Shown: positions 36,093 through 45,718 of the stretch, in pieces
Layout of the letters: each line of letters opens with the position of its first letter
Numbering within the stretch: position 1 is the stretch's first letter
NCBI GenBank assembly: GCA_905221605.1
Contig: CAJNDS010001491.1
Span: 248,360 to 312,359, forward strand
Direction of reading: 5' to 3'
Length of the DNA stretch: 64,000 nucleotides
Source: Symbiodinium natans
Lineage: Eukaryota > Sar > Dinophyceae > Suessiales > Symbiodiniaceae
Translations under genes and position numbers: made by a program
Notes under the pieces: model-generated
Told to the model about the DNA's origin: nothing
What the model saw: the letters and a program-made list of their open reading frames with translations, nothing else
Database searches by the model: none

Positions 36093-36221
36093 AACCATCT
36101 CTGCCTCAAGGGGCTCACGGGGCACCGTGACCAAGTCGTCCGGGCAATGCAGCTGGTTGACATCTCCGCATCCGGTACGCACATGTCGCTGCAGCTTTCT
36201 CGTGCTCCCCACCTACTGTTT
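36093..36221 (+). CDS. Plus-strand gene, penultimate exon
   Basis: 43 codons, NHLCLKGLTGHRDQVVRAMQ then LVDISASGTHMSLQLSRAPH and LLF. Acceptor CCCGGCAG|, donor CTGTTT|GCTTAAG (GC). Phase 0 at both ends. Not recognised. Confidence 0.6.
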
Positions 36222-36307
36222 GCTTAAGGACGCCCCAAAAACAACACATATTACCAATAAGGGCAATATAGGGATTATTGTTTTGCATATTTTGTGGGGT
36301 TCTTGAG
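36222..36307 (+). mobile_element. Foldback family C exactly as a GC-AG intron
   Basis: 86 nt, from GCTTAAGGACGCCCC to GGGGTTCTTGAG. The palindromic core CTTAAG in the terminal repeat gives the donor GC (G|C of GCTTAAG) and acceptor AG. Removal joins two open frames. Confidence 0.75.
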
Positions 36308-36430
36308 CAAATAGTAGCCACTCCCCATGTCCAGTGCCAGGGACATCCACTGAGTGTCCAGACCTCGTCTGGAGGGGCCCCCAGCTGCGACACCGGAACC
36401 CCGAAAATCTCAACTCCAAGCCCCTTCTAA
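36308..36430 (+). CDS. Plus-strand gene, terminal exon
   Basis: 41 codons including TAA: QIVATPHVQCQGHPLSVQTS then SGGAPSCDTGTPKISTPSPF. In phase with 36093-36221. Confidence 0.55.
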   Translation, partial: QIVATPHVQCQGHPLSVQTSSGGAPSCDTGTPKISTPSPF

Positions 36431-36590
36431 TCCTAGACCCCAGACAATCGACCCCGACACTATCTTGCAACTTGCATTGACAAACTCCGTAGCAAGCCCC
36501 GAAACTTTCCGAACTAAACCCCAAACCCCCAAACCCCGAACCCTAAACCCCAAACCCTAAACCCCAAACCCTAAACCCCAAACCCTAAAC

Positions 36591-36657
36591 CAGCTGCTCC
36601 TGCCAGGTTTCTGAGTCGCCATCGGCACACTTCTTCCACCTCCCGGAGCTGCTTGGC
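36591..36657 (-). CDS. Coiled-coil gene, exon 6
   Basis: AKQLREVEEVCRWRLRNLAG then AA plus one base. Acceptor CCGGAG|GCC, donor CAGCTG|GTTTAGGG, where a telomere-like unit begins the intron. Phase 0 in, 1 out. Confidence 0.5.
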
Positions 36658-36835
36658 CTCCGGTTCTTTATAGTTTAGGGTTTAGGGTTTAGGGTTTAGG
36701 GTTTAGGGGAGCAACTGGGGGGGCTTGTCAGGGCTCGAATGCGCTAAGGCTTCTCCACCCTAAACTCTATATACCCTAAGCCCTAAACCCTAAACCCTAA
36801 TTCAGCCTTTAAGGCTTTAGGTTCGGGCCGCAAGC

Positions 36836-36895
36836 CTGAGCCCTTTGCAAAGGTGTCTCAGCCTTCCCTACTGCTTGTTCGCAGGCATTTGCCAG
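36836..36895 (-). CDS. Coiled-coil gene, exon 5
   Basis: Exactly 20 codons, LANACEQAVGKAETPLQRAQ. Acceptor CTGAAG|CTG, donor GCTCAG|GCTTGC (GC). Phase 0 at both ends. The plus strand is open too but breaks the phase series. Confidence 0.5.
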
Positions 36896-37226
36896 CTTCA
36901 GTTCGGAAGAATTCGGGCTGCGTCAAGACTCGTTCTGAAAGCGAGGAGCCGAAACCTTAGCCGCCTGAACCCTGAACTCCCTTTTGTAGGTTCTTAGAAA
37001 GTAAACACCCTTGTAGGACTCTCAGGAAACCTACCAAAACTGTAGGTTCCAGGGTTCTTAAGAGAAACCGTAATAAGGCCTAAGCCCCGACCCCCAGAAA
37101 CATGCGCGGGATTGTTGCTAAACCCTAAACCCTAGCCCTAAACCCTAAACCCTAAACCCTAAAACCCTAAACCCTAAACCGGAGTTGAGCCCCCCAGCCA
37201 GAGCCATGGCTTGGTCGAAGACGCAC

Positions 37227-37259
37227 CTGCGCCCTCCGGCCTGACTTCTTGGCAGCGAT
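37227..37259 (-). CDS. Coiled-coil gene, microexon 4
   Basis: 11 codons, IAAKKSGRRAQ. Acceptor CCCGAG|ATC, donor GCGCAG|GTGCGT. Phase 0 at both ends. Confidence 0.45.
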
Positions 37260-37465
37260 CTCGGGTTCAGGGATGTTCAGGGGTAGTTCTCGGTATACCC
37301 TGATTCGGTTCTATGTAGGTTGAGGGTTTAGGGTTTAGGTCGAGGAAAAGCTACCTTTATACTCACAGCCCCTGCTTAAAGCTACTCGAATTCGGGAAGG
37401 GGATTTCGCTTAGACCCCAATCCTGAACGACTTGCTGGGTCGTTGTGCGCCGGGCTTCCAGCGAC

Positions 37466-37492
37466 CATCTGCTCTTCCGCCATGAGCCTCGT
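37466..37492 (-). CDS. Coiled-coil gene, microexon 3
   Basis: 9 codons, TRLMAEEQM, acceptor TGGGAG|ACG, donor CAGATG|GTCGCT. It may instead extend further (VAGSPAHNDPAS) to a later donor. Confidence 0.4.
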
Positions 37493-37654
37493 CTCCCAGA
37501 GGTGGGGCTAAGCTTATACAAAGGCCGCGCGCTGGCATGACCAGCCCCCGAAACCCTAAACCCGAAACCCTAAACTAAACGCTAACCCCCCCCCCCCCCC
37601 CCCCCCCCAAAAAAAAAGAGGGGCCAAACCTTAAACCCTGAACCCTATAAACCT

Positions 37655-37785
37655 TAAAATCCAAAACCCCAAAACCCTATAAACCCTAAACCCTATAAAC
37701 CCTATAAACCCTATAAACCCTATAAACCCTCTAAACCCTATAAACCCTATAAGCCCTATAAACCCTGTAAACCCTAACTCTAAAC
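37655..37785. repeat. (TATAAACCC)n array
   Basis: Nine-base units CCCTATAAA repeated about a dozen times, a telomere-like variant with an added TA. Confidence 0.9.
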
Positions 37786-37792
37786 CCTAAAC

Positions 37793-37882
37793 CTGCCTCA
37801 GGCTCTCCTCCGCCCGCGCGGCGGCCGTTGCGGCGGCTGCCTCCAGAGCTGCCACGGCGGAGCCGAGTCCAAAGGCGTCCAC
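37793..37882 (-). CDS. Coiled-coil gene, exon 2
   Basis: 30 codons, VDAFGLGSAVAALEAAAATA then AARAEESLRQ. Acceptor CAGCGAG|GTG, donor AGGCAG|GTTTAGGG. Ala/Glu-rich helix. Phase 0 at both ends. Confidence 0.6.
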
Positions 37883-37894
37883 CTCGCTGCACGT

Positions 37895-38055
37895 AGGGTT
37901 TAGGGTTTAGGGTTTAGGGTTTAGGGTTTACGGTTTAGGGTTTAGGGTTTAGGGTTTAGGGTTTAGGGTTTAGGGTTTAGGGTTTAGGGTTTTAGGGTTT
38001 AGGGTTTAGGGTTTAGGGTGTAGGGTGTAGGGTGTAGGGTGTAGGGTGTAGGGTT
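37895..38055. repeat. TTTAGGG array with TGTAGGG variants
   Basis: About 22 plus-strand units inside the 190-nt intron 37883-38072. Confidence 0.9.
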
Positions 38056-38072
38056 TAGGGGGGTTTACAGGC

Positions 38073-38182
38073 TTTGCGCATCAGCTTCCCGGCCTCGGCG
38101 TCCGCCGAGGCGCGCTGCAGGTAAAGACGCAAAGTCCGCTGCATAAGATCCACCTCTGCGCTGTTGGACGCTTGATACGAGG
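38073..38182 (-). CDS. Coiled-coil gene, exon 1 seen
   Basis: SYQASNSAEVDLMQRTLRLY, LQRASADAEAGKLMRK. Acceptor ACCTAAG|CC, donor CGCAAA|GCCTGT (GC). Phase 1 in, 0 out. With the next five exons it gives about 130 residues of helical protein. Function unknown; upstream exons may include 39050-39163. Confidence 0.6.
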
Positions 38183-38238
38183 CTTAGGTAGGGCTTAGGG
38201 CTTCGGGCTTAGGGTTTAGGGTTTAGGGCTCCTACTAT

Positions 38239-38351
38239 TTGCTTAAGCCCCCCCCCCCCCAAAAAAAAAAAAAAAAAAACACAACAACAACAATCCCCAT
38301 GTTGCCCTTGTGAGGAAGAATATTTAGATGCTTCGGGGGGTTCTTAAGCAA
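38239..38351. mobile_element. Foldback family C with poly-C/poly-A insert
   Basis: Ends TTTGCTTAAGCCCC and GGGGTTCTTAAGCAA. Interior CAATCCCCATGTTGCCCTT as in other copies. Confidence 0.75.
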
Positions 38352-39049
38352 GTAGGAGAATATGAGGGACTGGAGGTTTATAAGGCTTACGGGCTTGGAG
38401 TTAAAGGGTTTGCGTTTTAGGGTTCAGGGGATTAGGGCTTAGGAATGTGAGGGACCCTAAACTCTAAACCCTAAACCCCAAACCCCAAACCCTGAACCGC
38501 AAACCCCAAACCCCAAACCCTAAACCCTAAACCCTAAACCCGAAACCCTAAACCCTAAACCTGAATCCTGAATCCTGAACGATAAACCCCATACCCTTTA
38601 CAAAACCCTACAAGGCTGAGGCTGGAGCGCTTCGGACGATCCCAGCGCGAACCTCTGACACTGGCTGGCAAGGCCCTGTGCCTTGTGTCATTGAGACGGC
38701 TAGGACTTGGGGTTTAGAGTTTATGGCTAGGGTTTAGAGTTTAGGGTTAGGATACAGGGCTTAGGGACCCCTCTGTGGAGGGTCATGGGTAGGGCTTGGC
38801 TTATGGTCTAGGGTTTTTATGGTTCATGGGCGGAGATAAATAAAGCCTTAGAACCGGAAAACCCGGCCTTAAGAGCCCCTAAGCCCTGCCCGAAGAACGT
38901 TCAGGGAAGGCTGTTGTATGGCAGGGCAGTGCTTCTTATTAAAAACTGCTCGGGCATGCAGGTTCTTTGGGTATTGAAGGAATGCCGTCGCTGTTTACAC
39001 CCTAAACCCTAAACCCTAAACCCTAAACCCTAAACCCTAAACCCTAAAC

Positions 39050-39163
39050 CGCGGCGGGATGACTGAAGTTGACTAAAGGTCGTCCTTCATTGTGCTCGTG
39101 CTTGTGCTTCTGGAGGTGTTTCAGAGGCATGCTAGGCGCATCCAGGAACTTCAATTGCGGGCC
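39050..39163 (-). CDS. Exon, unknown protein
   Basis: 38 codons, GPQLKFLDAPSMPLKHLQKH then KHEHNEGRPLVNFSHPAA. Acceptor TTTAG|GGC and donor CCGCG|GTTTAGGG both come from telomere units. Phase 0 at both ends. Confidence 0.6.
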
Positions 39164-39273
39164 CTAAACCCTAAACCCTAAACCCTAAACCCTAAACCCT
39201 AAACCCTAAACCCTAAAGTTTAGGGTTTAGGGTTTAGGGTGTAGGGTTTAGGGTAAACCCTGAACCCTAAAAC

Positions 39274-39344
39274 CCTCGAGCACTGCCTCGCCTAGGCAGG
39301 ACTGAAGCTGCCGGTAGCCTGCGGCAAAGACCTGCAAGCTCTTG
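39274..39344 (-). CDS. Exon, unknown protein
   Basis: KSLQVFAAGYRQLQSCLGEA then VLE. Acceptor TTTCAG| or TTGCAG|GTC. Donor CGAGG|GTTTTAG or GGCGAG|GCAGTG. Exact edges open. Confidence 0.5.
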
Positions 39345-39817
39345 CTGAAATGAATGGTGCGTTCTCGTAAAACCCTAAACCCTAAACCCTAAACCCTAAA
39401 CCCTAAACCCTAAACCCTAAACCCTAAACTTTTGTGAACCCTGAATAATAGGGGCCGCCTTATAATAAGGACCCCAAAAGAGACCCTAGCTTAGAAAAAT
39501 CACGGAATGAAGTTACCATAATTTTGATGTGGCTTCCTGATCATGGCAGCCCAGTTTTGAGGACTTCTCTGGCAAGCCCTGATAAGCCCTAAACCTAAAC
39601 CCGAAACCCTAAACCCCAAATGCTTTAGCATCTAGGGCTCGGAGTCCGGGGAACCCGAATACACCCGTAATTCAGGCATTTGAGGTTTGGGGTCTGTGGT
39701 TTCGTCTTGTTGGGGCCCTACCCTAACAAATTCCTAAGCCCTTCAAGCCACCAAATAGGGTTGCGGGGTTAGGGTTCAGGGTTCAGGGTTTAGGGTTTAG
39801 GGTGAGCCTCAAGAAGC

Positions 39818-39914
39818 CCAAGGGCAGAGTGCAGCGTTCTTCTGGGCTCGTCTCGCCTGCTCCGCAAGCTTGGACAAGGTGTTGGCGCCATGCTTGCTGA
39901 CCTGGGCTGCCCCA
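39818..39914 (-). CDS. Exon, unknown helical protein
   Basis: GAAQVSKHGANTLSKLAEQA then RRAQKNAALCPW. Acceptor GTTTAG|T, donor CCTTGG|GCTTCT (GC). Phase 2 in, 0 out. Confidence 0.5.
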
Positions 39915-40097
39915 CTAAACTCTCAGGGTTTGGAGTTTAGAGTTGAGGGTTTAGGGTTTGGGGTTTAGGGTTTCGATTTTGGGTTTGGGGCTTAGGGTTT
40001 AGGGTTTGGAGTTTAGAGTTTGGGGTTTAGGGTTTGGGGCTTAGGGCTTGTGGCTTGGGGTTAAGGGCCTCGGGTTCGTAGGGTCCTTACGGTCCTT

Positions 40098-40248
40098 ACT
40101 TGAAGGTTCATGGTACTTACTAACCAATTATATCTGTACCTATAACCCTACTTATAAGTGGGAGAACCCCTATAAGGCCCTTTGGGGGTATTATAAGTAG
40201 GGTTATAAGTACAGTTATAATTGGTTAGTAAGTACCATGAACCTCCAA
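40098..40248. mobile_element. Foldback family F, longest palindrome
   Basis: ACTTGAAGGTTCATGGTACT and AGTACCATGAACCTCCAAGT, with arms of about 50 bp. A 15-bp near-repeat (AGGGTCCTTACGGTC / AGGGTCCTTGCGGTC) lies at 40080 and 40257. Confidence 0.85.
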
Positions 40249-40852
40249 GTAGATCCTAAGGGTCCTTGCGGTCTTTTGGGCCCTGGGTGGGGCGTTTGCT
40301 TTAGAGATCGAGGACCTCATTCTGTGAATTGCTCCCCACGCATAGGCCACTCTGGCCCTTTGAGCCCTCTAAAAATCTGCCTAAAGATGATCGTCTTAAA
40401 CCCAATGACCCAGAAAACTCCAAAAACCCTACACCCTACCCAAGAAGTCAGAAAGTTCCAAGAATTTCTCAAAAAGGGCCGGCCCAGATTTTAAGGGGTT
40501 CAGAGTTTAGGGTTTCTGCAAGGTCCCTAGCGATGCTGCAGGCTTTGAGGTCCTAGGGCGAAGAATCCTCTCCCGCGCGGCCTCCCAGGGGTCTGTAGAC
40601 GCTTTTAGGGTTTAGGGGTTTAGGGTTTAGGGTTTGGGGTTTAGGGTTTAGGGTAAACCCTAAACCCTAAACCCTAAACCCTAAACCCTAAACCCCCGAA
40701 CTTTAAACCCTTGAGGCACTGAGACTGAAACAAAAACATTCAGGGCTACTGAATTCGGGGTAAGCCCAAAATTTAACCCTCATTGTCCCATGGAAAAACC
40801 TTGATTAGCCTTATCAAGGAAAACCCTAAACCCTAAACCCTAAACCCTAAAC

Positions 40853-40933
40853 CCTCGGTGCCCCCACGTGGTGAGCTGCAACGAACTGCAACTCCGGCTC
40901 CCCAAAGCCGAAGTGGCGCGTCAGCACCGAGTC
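40853..40933 (-). CDS. Exon, unknown protein
   Basis: 27 codons, DSVLTRHFGFGEPELQFVAA then HHVGAPR. Acceptor TGCCAG|GAC, donor CCGAGG|GTTTAGGG. Phase 0 at both ends. Joins 41197-41254. Confidence 0.55.
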
Positions 40934-40954
40934 CTGGCAAGCGGGTTTGGGTTT

Positions 40955-41075
40955 TAGGGTTTAGGGTTTAGGGTTTAGGGTTTAGGGTTTAGGGTCTAGG
41001 GTCTAGGGTTTAGGGTTTAGGGTTTAGGGTTCAGGGTTTAGGGTTTCGGGTTTCGGGTTTCGGGTTTAGGGGCGT
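40955..41075. repeat. TTTAGGG array with TTTCGGG units
   Basis: About 17 plus-strand units in the intron 40934-41196. Confidence 0.9.
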
Positions 41076-41196
41076 AAGTTTTCGGTTTCGAGGTTTAGAG
41101 GCCTTTGGGAAAGTTTTGGGTCCAAGGCTTTGGGGGTGTTAGGAGGCCTAGGGGATTTGAAGGCGGAGGGAAGATAGGGTTGTTGTAGGGTCTTGC

Positions 41197-41254
41197 GTAC
41201 CGAGGGCAGATGAACTCAGCGGCTTCAACGTGTAGCTTTGGCAGGAAGATGGCC
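41197..41254 (-). CDS. Exon, unknown protein
   Basis: AIFLPKLHVEAAEFICPRY. Acceptor CTTGAG|G, donor CGGTAC|GCAAGA (GC). Phase 2 in, 0 out. An upstream piece at about 41322-41385 (RALRMLRKDNKWDSVGTGD) probably belongs to the same gene. Confidence 0.5.
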
Positions 41255-41555
41255 CTCAAGCAACAAGGTTTAGGGTTTAGGGTTTAGGGTTTAGGGTTTA
41301 GGGTTTAGGGTCCCCGGTTCCAACAGAATCCCATTTATTGTCCTTGCGCAACATCCTCAGAGCCCGAGCTCGTGCACGACTCCTACTCAAGCCTAGGACA
41401 CAAGACCCTACACCCTAAACCCTAAACCCTAAACCCTAAACCCTAAACCCTAAACCCTAAAACCCTAAACCCTAAATGTGGTCATGCCCTAGGGCTTCTT
41501 TTGGTGGTGCCAGTGGCATTGCCCCCGAAGGGTTTGACCCACATTGATCCCTTTT

Positions 41556-41648
41556 AGGGTTTAGGGTTTAGGGTTTAGGGTTTAGGGTTTAGGGTTTAGG
41601 GTTTAGGGTTTAGGGTTTAGGGTTTAGGGTTTAGGGTTTAGGGTTTGA
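41556..41648. repeat. TTTAGGG array
   Basis: About 13 perfect plus-strand units. Confidence 0.95.
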
Positions 41649-42212
41649 GAAACCGCAGTTTTGAACACACAGCACATCATATTGGCTTCCGGACTGCGGC
41701 AACTTGAATAAAAAAATGAAGCTCCCAATAGCAGCAAAGCCTACACCCTAAACCCTCTAACCCCTAAACCCTAAACCCTATAGACCCTAAACCCTAAACC
41801 CTCTAACCCCTAACCCCTAAACCCTAAACCCTATAGACCCTATAGACCCTCAACCCTAAGCCCTAAACCCTAAACCTTGAATCCTAAACGAGTCCATGCG
41901 GGTCCTCTTCAATGGGCTGCCTCGGGATGGCCGGATTCCAAGGAGCTAGGACGCAAATGTGGGTGTATCCGATAATTCACCCGGGTAGCCCTGCAATAGA
42001 TGTAGGTTTCAGGGCTCACGGTTCAGGGTTTAGGGTTTAGGGTTCAGGGTTCAGGGTTTAGGGTTTAGGGTTCCACCAAACTAGTACCCTAACCCCTTTA
42101 GGGTTTAGGAGAAGGGGCAGGAAGATTGAGAACTCAAAGAGTTTGGGGCTTGGGGAGTTCGGCGCTTCATCAGGGCTTAGGATGTCGAGGATGCGAGACC
42201 TGGCATAGCTTA

Positions 42213-42352
42213 TAGGGTTCTTAAGGGAGGGGGGGTTCATGGGGAGCAGGCACCCAGGGAACCTTAGGGAAGCTTAGGGAGCCTTAGGGAGTCGTAGGGA
42301 GTATTCGGGAACCTTGGGATACGTACCACCCTTGAACCCCCCTCCCTTAAGA
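42213..42352. mobile_element. Foldback family G
   Basis: Ends GGGTTCTTAAGGGAGGGGGG and CCCCCTCCCTTAAGAACC, with CTTATA at both flanks. Interior AACCTTAGGGAAGCTTAGGG. Related: 47612-47706 and 49498-49611. Confidence 0.75.
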
Positions 42353-42473
42353 ACCTTATAAATAGCAGCAAGGTAGGTCCAAGGTAGCACACATGTGCCA
42401 AATTGAAGTGGGGGGGGGGGGTTCCGAAAGTAGGGGTGCCCTTGATTGGGATTCCTAGAAGGCTTAGAGTTTC

Positions 42474-42812
42474 TTGTCTTTTTTTTGGTCTGCAGGGGGG
42501 TGTGCGCCCTACTCTCCCGATACTGGACACGCATGGATGGTGCCCTTTCAGTTCGGCGGGCCGCACTGTAAAGATGCTGCAAAAAAAACCACCGGCAGTG
42601 GCGCCACGTGGCTGGGACTACGAAAGTCGAACTCACGCCAACTCTTCCGTAAGAAATTGCGCCCCGGGGCCCGTGCCCGTGTGCCTAACTTACTGCAATC
42701 CCACACAAACCTGCACTCCTTGGCTTTGAATCCTGAAGCCAGAGATTTGTCCGCTTGTTTACCCCAGCAGAATCCCCTCTATAGGATTCTGACGGCCCCC
42801 CCAAAAGTTTGA
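42474..42812 (+). CDS. ORF, unknown protein
   Basis: 112-codon plus frame including DTGHAWMVPFQFGGPHCKDA, ATWLGLRKSNSRQLFRKKLR and NLLQSHTNLHSLALNPEARD. A second plus frame and a minus frame are also open. Not recognised. Confidence 0.35.
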   Translation: MSFFWSAGGCAPYSPDTGHAWMVPFQFGGPHCKDAAKKTTGSGATWLGLRKSNSRQLFRKKLRPGARARVPNLLQSHTNLHSLALNPEARDLSACLPQQNPLYRILTAPPKV

Positions 42813-43009
42813 CCCCTTACTTGTAGGAAACCCCCACATGTGCCCCTAAGCTGACGTAAGCTGAGCCTGCTGCAACTTCTGCCACGCCTGGTCCAGAGAC
42901 TCATTGGGTGTAGGGCATCCCGAAACCCTAGTACCCCGAACCCAAGGGCTTTGGGGTTTAGCACTCAAAGCTTCACGGTGCAGGGTGGCTTGGGGATAAG
43001 GGCGTCAAG

Positions 43010-43080
43010 AAGGACGCCATCATCTTCAAAAGCACCAGACTTGCCCCCAGCACGCAGTTCGGCAGCACATTCCTTACCTG
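43010..43080 (+). CDS. Exon, unknown protein
   Basis: KDAIIFKSTRLAPSTQFGST then FLT. Acceptor GCGTCAAG|, donor TACCTG|GTAAAT. Phase 0 in, 2 out. Confidence 0.45.
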
Positions 43081-43490
43081 GTAAATCTCTAAGCCCTCAT
43101 TCCCCCCTAGAAAAGCCCTCTAAGCAAGCCCTTCTTTCAATTTCAACCCAAAGAATGCCCCAAGAAGGCTCTTTAGGCGGAGCTTCTAATACTTCAGGGC
43201 TTGTCGGCTTCCTTGGGACTTTTTTCGGGTTCTGCGTCTACAGGGTTTAGGCCCATGTCTCCTTCAGAGCTCCCCTTTTGCCTCGGCTGAACCCCGCCAG
43301 ATCCTTCGGGAAATTGGGAAGCCGGGTTCAGGGTTTTGGCTCGTCAGCCTCTCTCGCGGAAAGGAGAGGATGGATCCCGTCCTGCCGTCATGGAGGGTTT
43401 TGGGAGGGATCGCGCAGAAACTTCTTAAGGGTTGAGGTATTCGGGGCTTGGGGTTCAGGGTAGTCCTGTTGCTGGGGTTTAGGGGTGCAG

Positions 43491-43604
43491 GCTTTGGCAC
43501 GACTGTGGTCGCAGAGAGTGAAGATCAAACCTCTCCTGTCAAGGATCGGCCAGGAGGCCGAAATGACAATGGTGAACGGACAGCCTCTGAAGGACCACCC
43601 CTAA
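43491..43604 (+). CDS. Terminal exon, unknown protein
   Basis: 38 codons including TAA: ALARLWSQRVKIKPLLSRIG then QEAEMTMVNGQPLKDHP. Acceptor GGTGCAG|. Another plus frame is open but less codon-biased. Confidence 0.45.
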   Translation, partial: ALARLWSQRVKIKPLLSRIGQEAEMTMVNGQPLKDHP

Positions 43605-43645
43605 ACCCAGCCCAAAACCCTAACCCCGTCCCCCTGAGTTTAACC

Positions 43646-43738
43646 CCCCCCTACCCCCTAATATTCCATACCCCCATGATAGTTATACTATAGTATAGGG
43701 GGGGTATTTAATATTTGGGGGGTAGGGGGGGGGGGGGG
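43646..43738. repeat. Large palindrome with poly-C/G arms
   Basis: CCCCCCTACCCCCTAATATT ... AATATTTGGGGGGTAGGGGG around AGTTATACTATAGTATA. Would form a long hairpin. Confidence 0.8.
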
Positions 43739-43765
43739 GTTGAATATTTTGCGGGAGGGGATTAA

Positions 43766-43905
43766 ACTGGCACGGCTCCGATTGCCAAAAGAAGTTGGCT
43801 GACACACGAATCTGTCAAACCTGGAGAAGGTGTACCAAGAGAATTCGAAGCATCAGTGCCCAACCTGCCAATGCCTCATGCCGCTGGAAACCCGAAACCC
43901 TTTCC
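43766..43905 (+). CDS. Exon-like ORF with clustered cysteines
   Basis: Frame NLEKVYQENSKHQCPTCQCL then MPLETRN contains C-x2-C-x-C. A second plus frame is open for 65 codons. Splice edges unclear. Confidence 0.35.
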
Positions 43906-44040
43906 TCTGACTCACTGGGGTTCCTACAAGCCTAACAAAAAAGAGAGCGCATTCTATTTTTGAGCCGGTTGAGTAAGGGGACCTCAGCCCTAAAGGATCC
44001 TAGCAGGTGGGGTGCAGTAACGGTAGGTATAGCATTCTGC

Positions 44041-44154
44041 TTGGAGGTTCATGGGCACGAATGACCCCCAAGTATAACCGTACTTAGAAACCCCCTAAGT
44101 CCCTTTAAGTAGGTTATTATAATTGGGATTATAAGTACCCATGAACCTCCAAGT
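44041..44154. mobile_element. Foldback family F
   Basis: GCTTGGAGGTTCATGG and CCATGAACCTCCAAG ends. The first two bases GC and last two AG would fit a GC-AG intron. Confidence 0.8.
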
Positions 44155-44198
44155 ATACTTATAACCCTAACAAGAGGTACATGAAAGCCTAACCATAT

Positions 44199-44285
44199 GG
44201 GGTTTACGAAAATGAGGGACCCCCAAAATAGACCCCAAATAGTAGGATTCCCTTATGATAAGGACCCCAAGAAGGTACCCACGGA
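44199..44285. mobile_element. Foldback family E
   Basis: GGGGTTTACGAAAATGAGGG, CAAATAGTAGGATTCCCTTA, AAGGACCCCAAGAAGGTACC. Right arm shortened. Confidence 0.6.
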
Positions 44286-44365
44286 ATGAACTCGGTATCC
44301 CACCAAAAGCAACTGGGACGAAGGGTCCTAAACCCTAAACCCTATTTCGTAAACCCTAACTACAG

Positions 44366-44462
44366 TCACTCACAAACTGTCCTTGTCTGGCAAGGCCTGC
44401 TGTGCGCCCGCCTGACACCAGAAAGGATCCCTTTTCAATTCCAGTCCGGGCTTGGATCCTGA
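44366..44462 (+). CDS. Terminal exon, unknown protein
   Basis: Acceptor ACTACAG|T, then HSQTVLVWQGLLCARLTPER and IPFQFQSGLGS to TGA. Phase 2 in. Confidence 0.45.
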
Positions 44463-45590
44463 CTTTGTATTGAGGGTTTGGTGGTTTGAGGTTTAGGAAT
44501 TAGGGTTTAGGGTTTAGGGCGGTGTAGGGGGTCTTGAAGGGGTTTAGGACTTCTGGGTCTTATTGCGGAAGGTTCCTGCAGGGAGCATGGGCTTTTTGCT
44601 TCCTGAGCCGCATACAAAAGAGGGTTTAGGGTTTAGGGTTTAGGGTTTAGGGTTTAGTGCTTTGCGGAGTCGGCCCTGGGTTGAGCAGCACGTCGGAAGA
44701 ATTCTGACACCCTGACCCCTTCAGGGGTTTCTCTCGAAGTTTCGTGTCCTTGGTTGCTGAGTTCATAAGCCCCAAAAAAGTGTAAACTTTCAGTTCTCTA
44801 GGGGATTCTAGTATCCCAAAAAGTGTAAAGTGTGCTCACTCAGCTACTAAGTGTCTAGGGACAAGCCTGGGGCAATAGGGTTTCTGACTCTGGCAGAGAC
44901 ATCTTAGGAGATGAAGAAAATTAGACGGATAGCTCTGTACACTAGGGTTCGTTCCTTTTGGGGCCCCCAAGATAATTAGAGGGACCCCCCCCCCCCCCCA
45001 ACAAATAAAAAAACTGAACGACGCTAACTTCAACAACTACCTGGAAACTATCACAGTGGGCACACCAAGGCAGCAGCAATTAAACCATAACAAAAAGAAA
45101 CTGTTTCGAGACCCAAAAGAGCCACATGGGGCTTAAGATATCGGGGAGTCCTCCTTGAATATGCTAGGGATCTTTGATCTTACACAAGAATAGACTAATA
45201 GTATTAAAAGCGAATACTACCATGATAATATACCAATGTAAGTGTATAGTAATGTAATGATTCAAGAATATAATAGGATAATAATATACTAATATAATCG
45301 AATGATATAAAAATATACGAATATATTGACATAACGAAACACTCATACGACAGTCTAATAACATACTCTTTTTCGGGAAGAAAATTTCAATTAAGTGGCA
45401 TTGTGTTCTCCGCATTAAACTTTATCTCATCGAAAACCGCAACTTGTCTACTGTAAACGCAGCCGGGGAGAACCTGCCTAGGAAGCAAGGAGCCCCCAAC
45501 TACTTAGGATTTAGGACTCAGGATGACTGATATGATGATTTAGACCTAGTACGATTTGCCGGAATAATATTAAAAAAATCCGATAAGCAA
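44463..45590. other. Gene-poor; AT-rich island at about 45170-45420
   Basis: TTTAGGG array at 44621-44656, poly-C at 44986-44999, then a strongly AT-rich, irregularly repetitive stretch (ATAATATACTAATATAAT-like). An 83-codon minus frame across it is compositionally driven. Confidence 0.5.
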
Positions 45591-45593
45591 TAT

Positions 45594-45718
45594 GATAACC
45601 ACTGCCATATTGGGCATCCTTCGGGGTTAGGCTGAAAGAGCTCTGGCACGGCAGATGCATTTTCCACGGCTCGGAACAATCTGCTCGCATCTTCAACCGG
45701 ACAGCTAGGGCGCACGTC
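45594..45718 (-). CDS. Exon-like ORF, unknown protein
   Basis: SCPVEDASRLFRAVENASAV then PELFQPNPEGCPIWQWLS. Looks coding; splice edges not fixed and a second minus frame is open. Confidence 0.4.

Noticed and set aside
36827-36959. Plus-strand terminal exon (GSGRKPEPFAKVSQPSLLLV)
   Set aside because: The minus reading LANACEQAVGKAETPLQRAQ fits a phase-consistent series of minus exons; the plus piece has no partner.
45164-45415. 83-codon ORF as a mitochondrial fragment
   Set aside because: The AT-rich, internally repetitive DNA explains its composition; no cytochrome or rRNA motif is visible.
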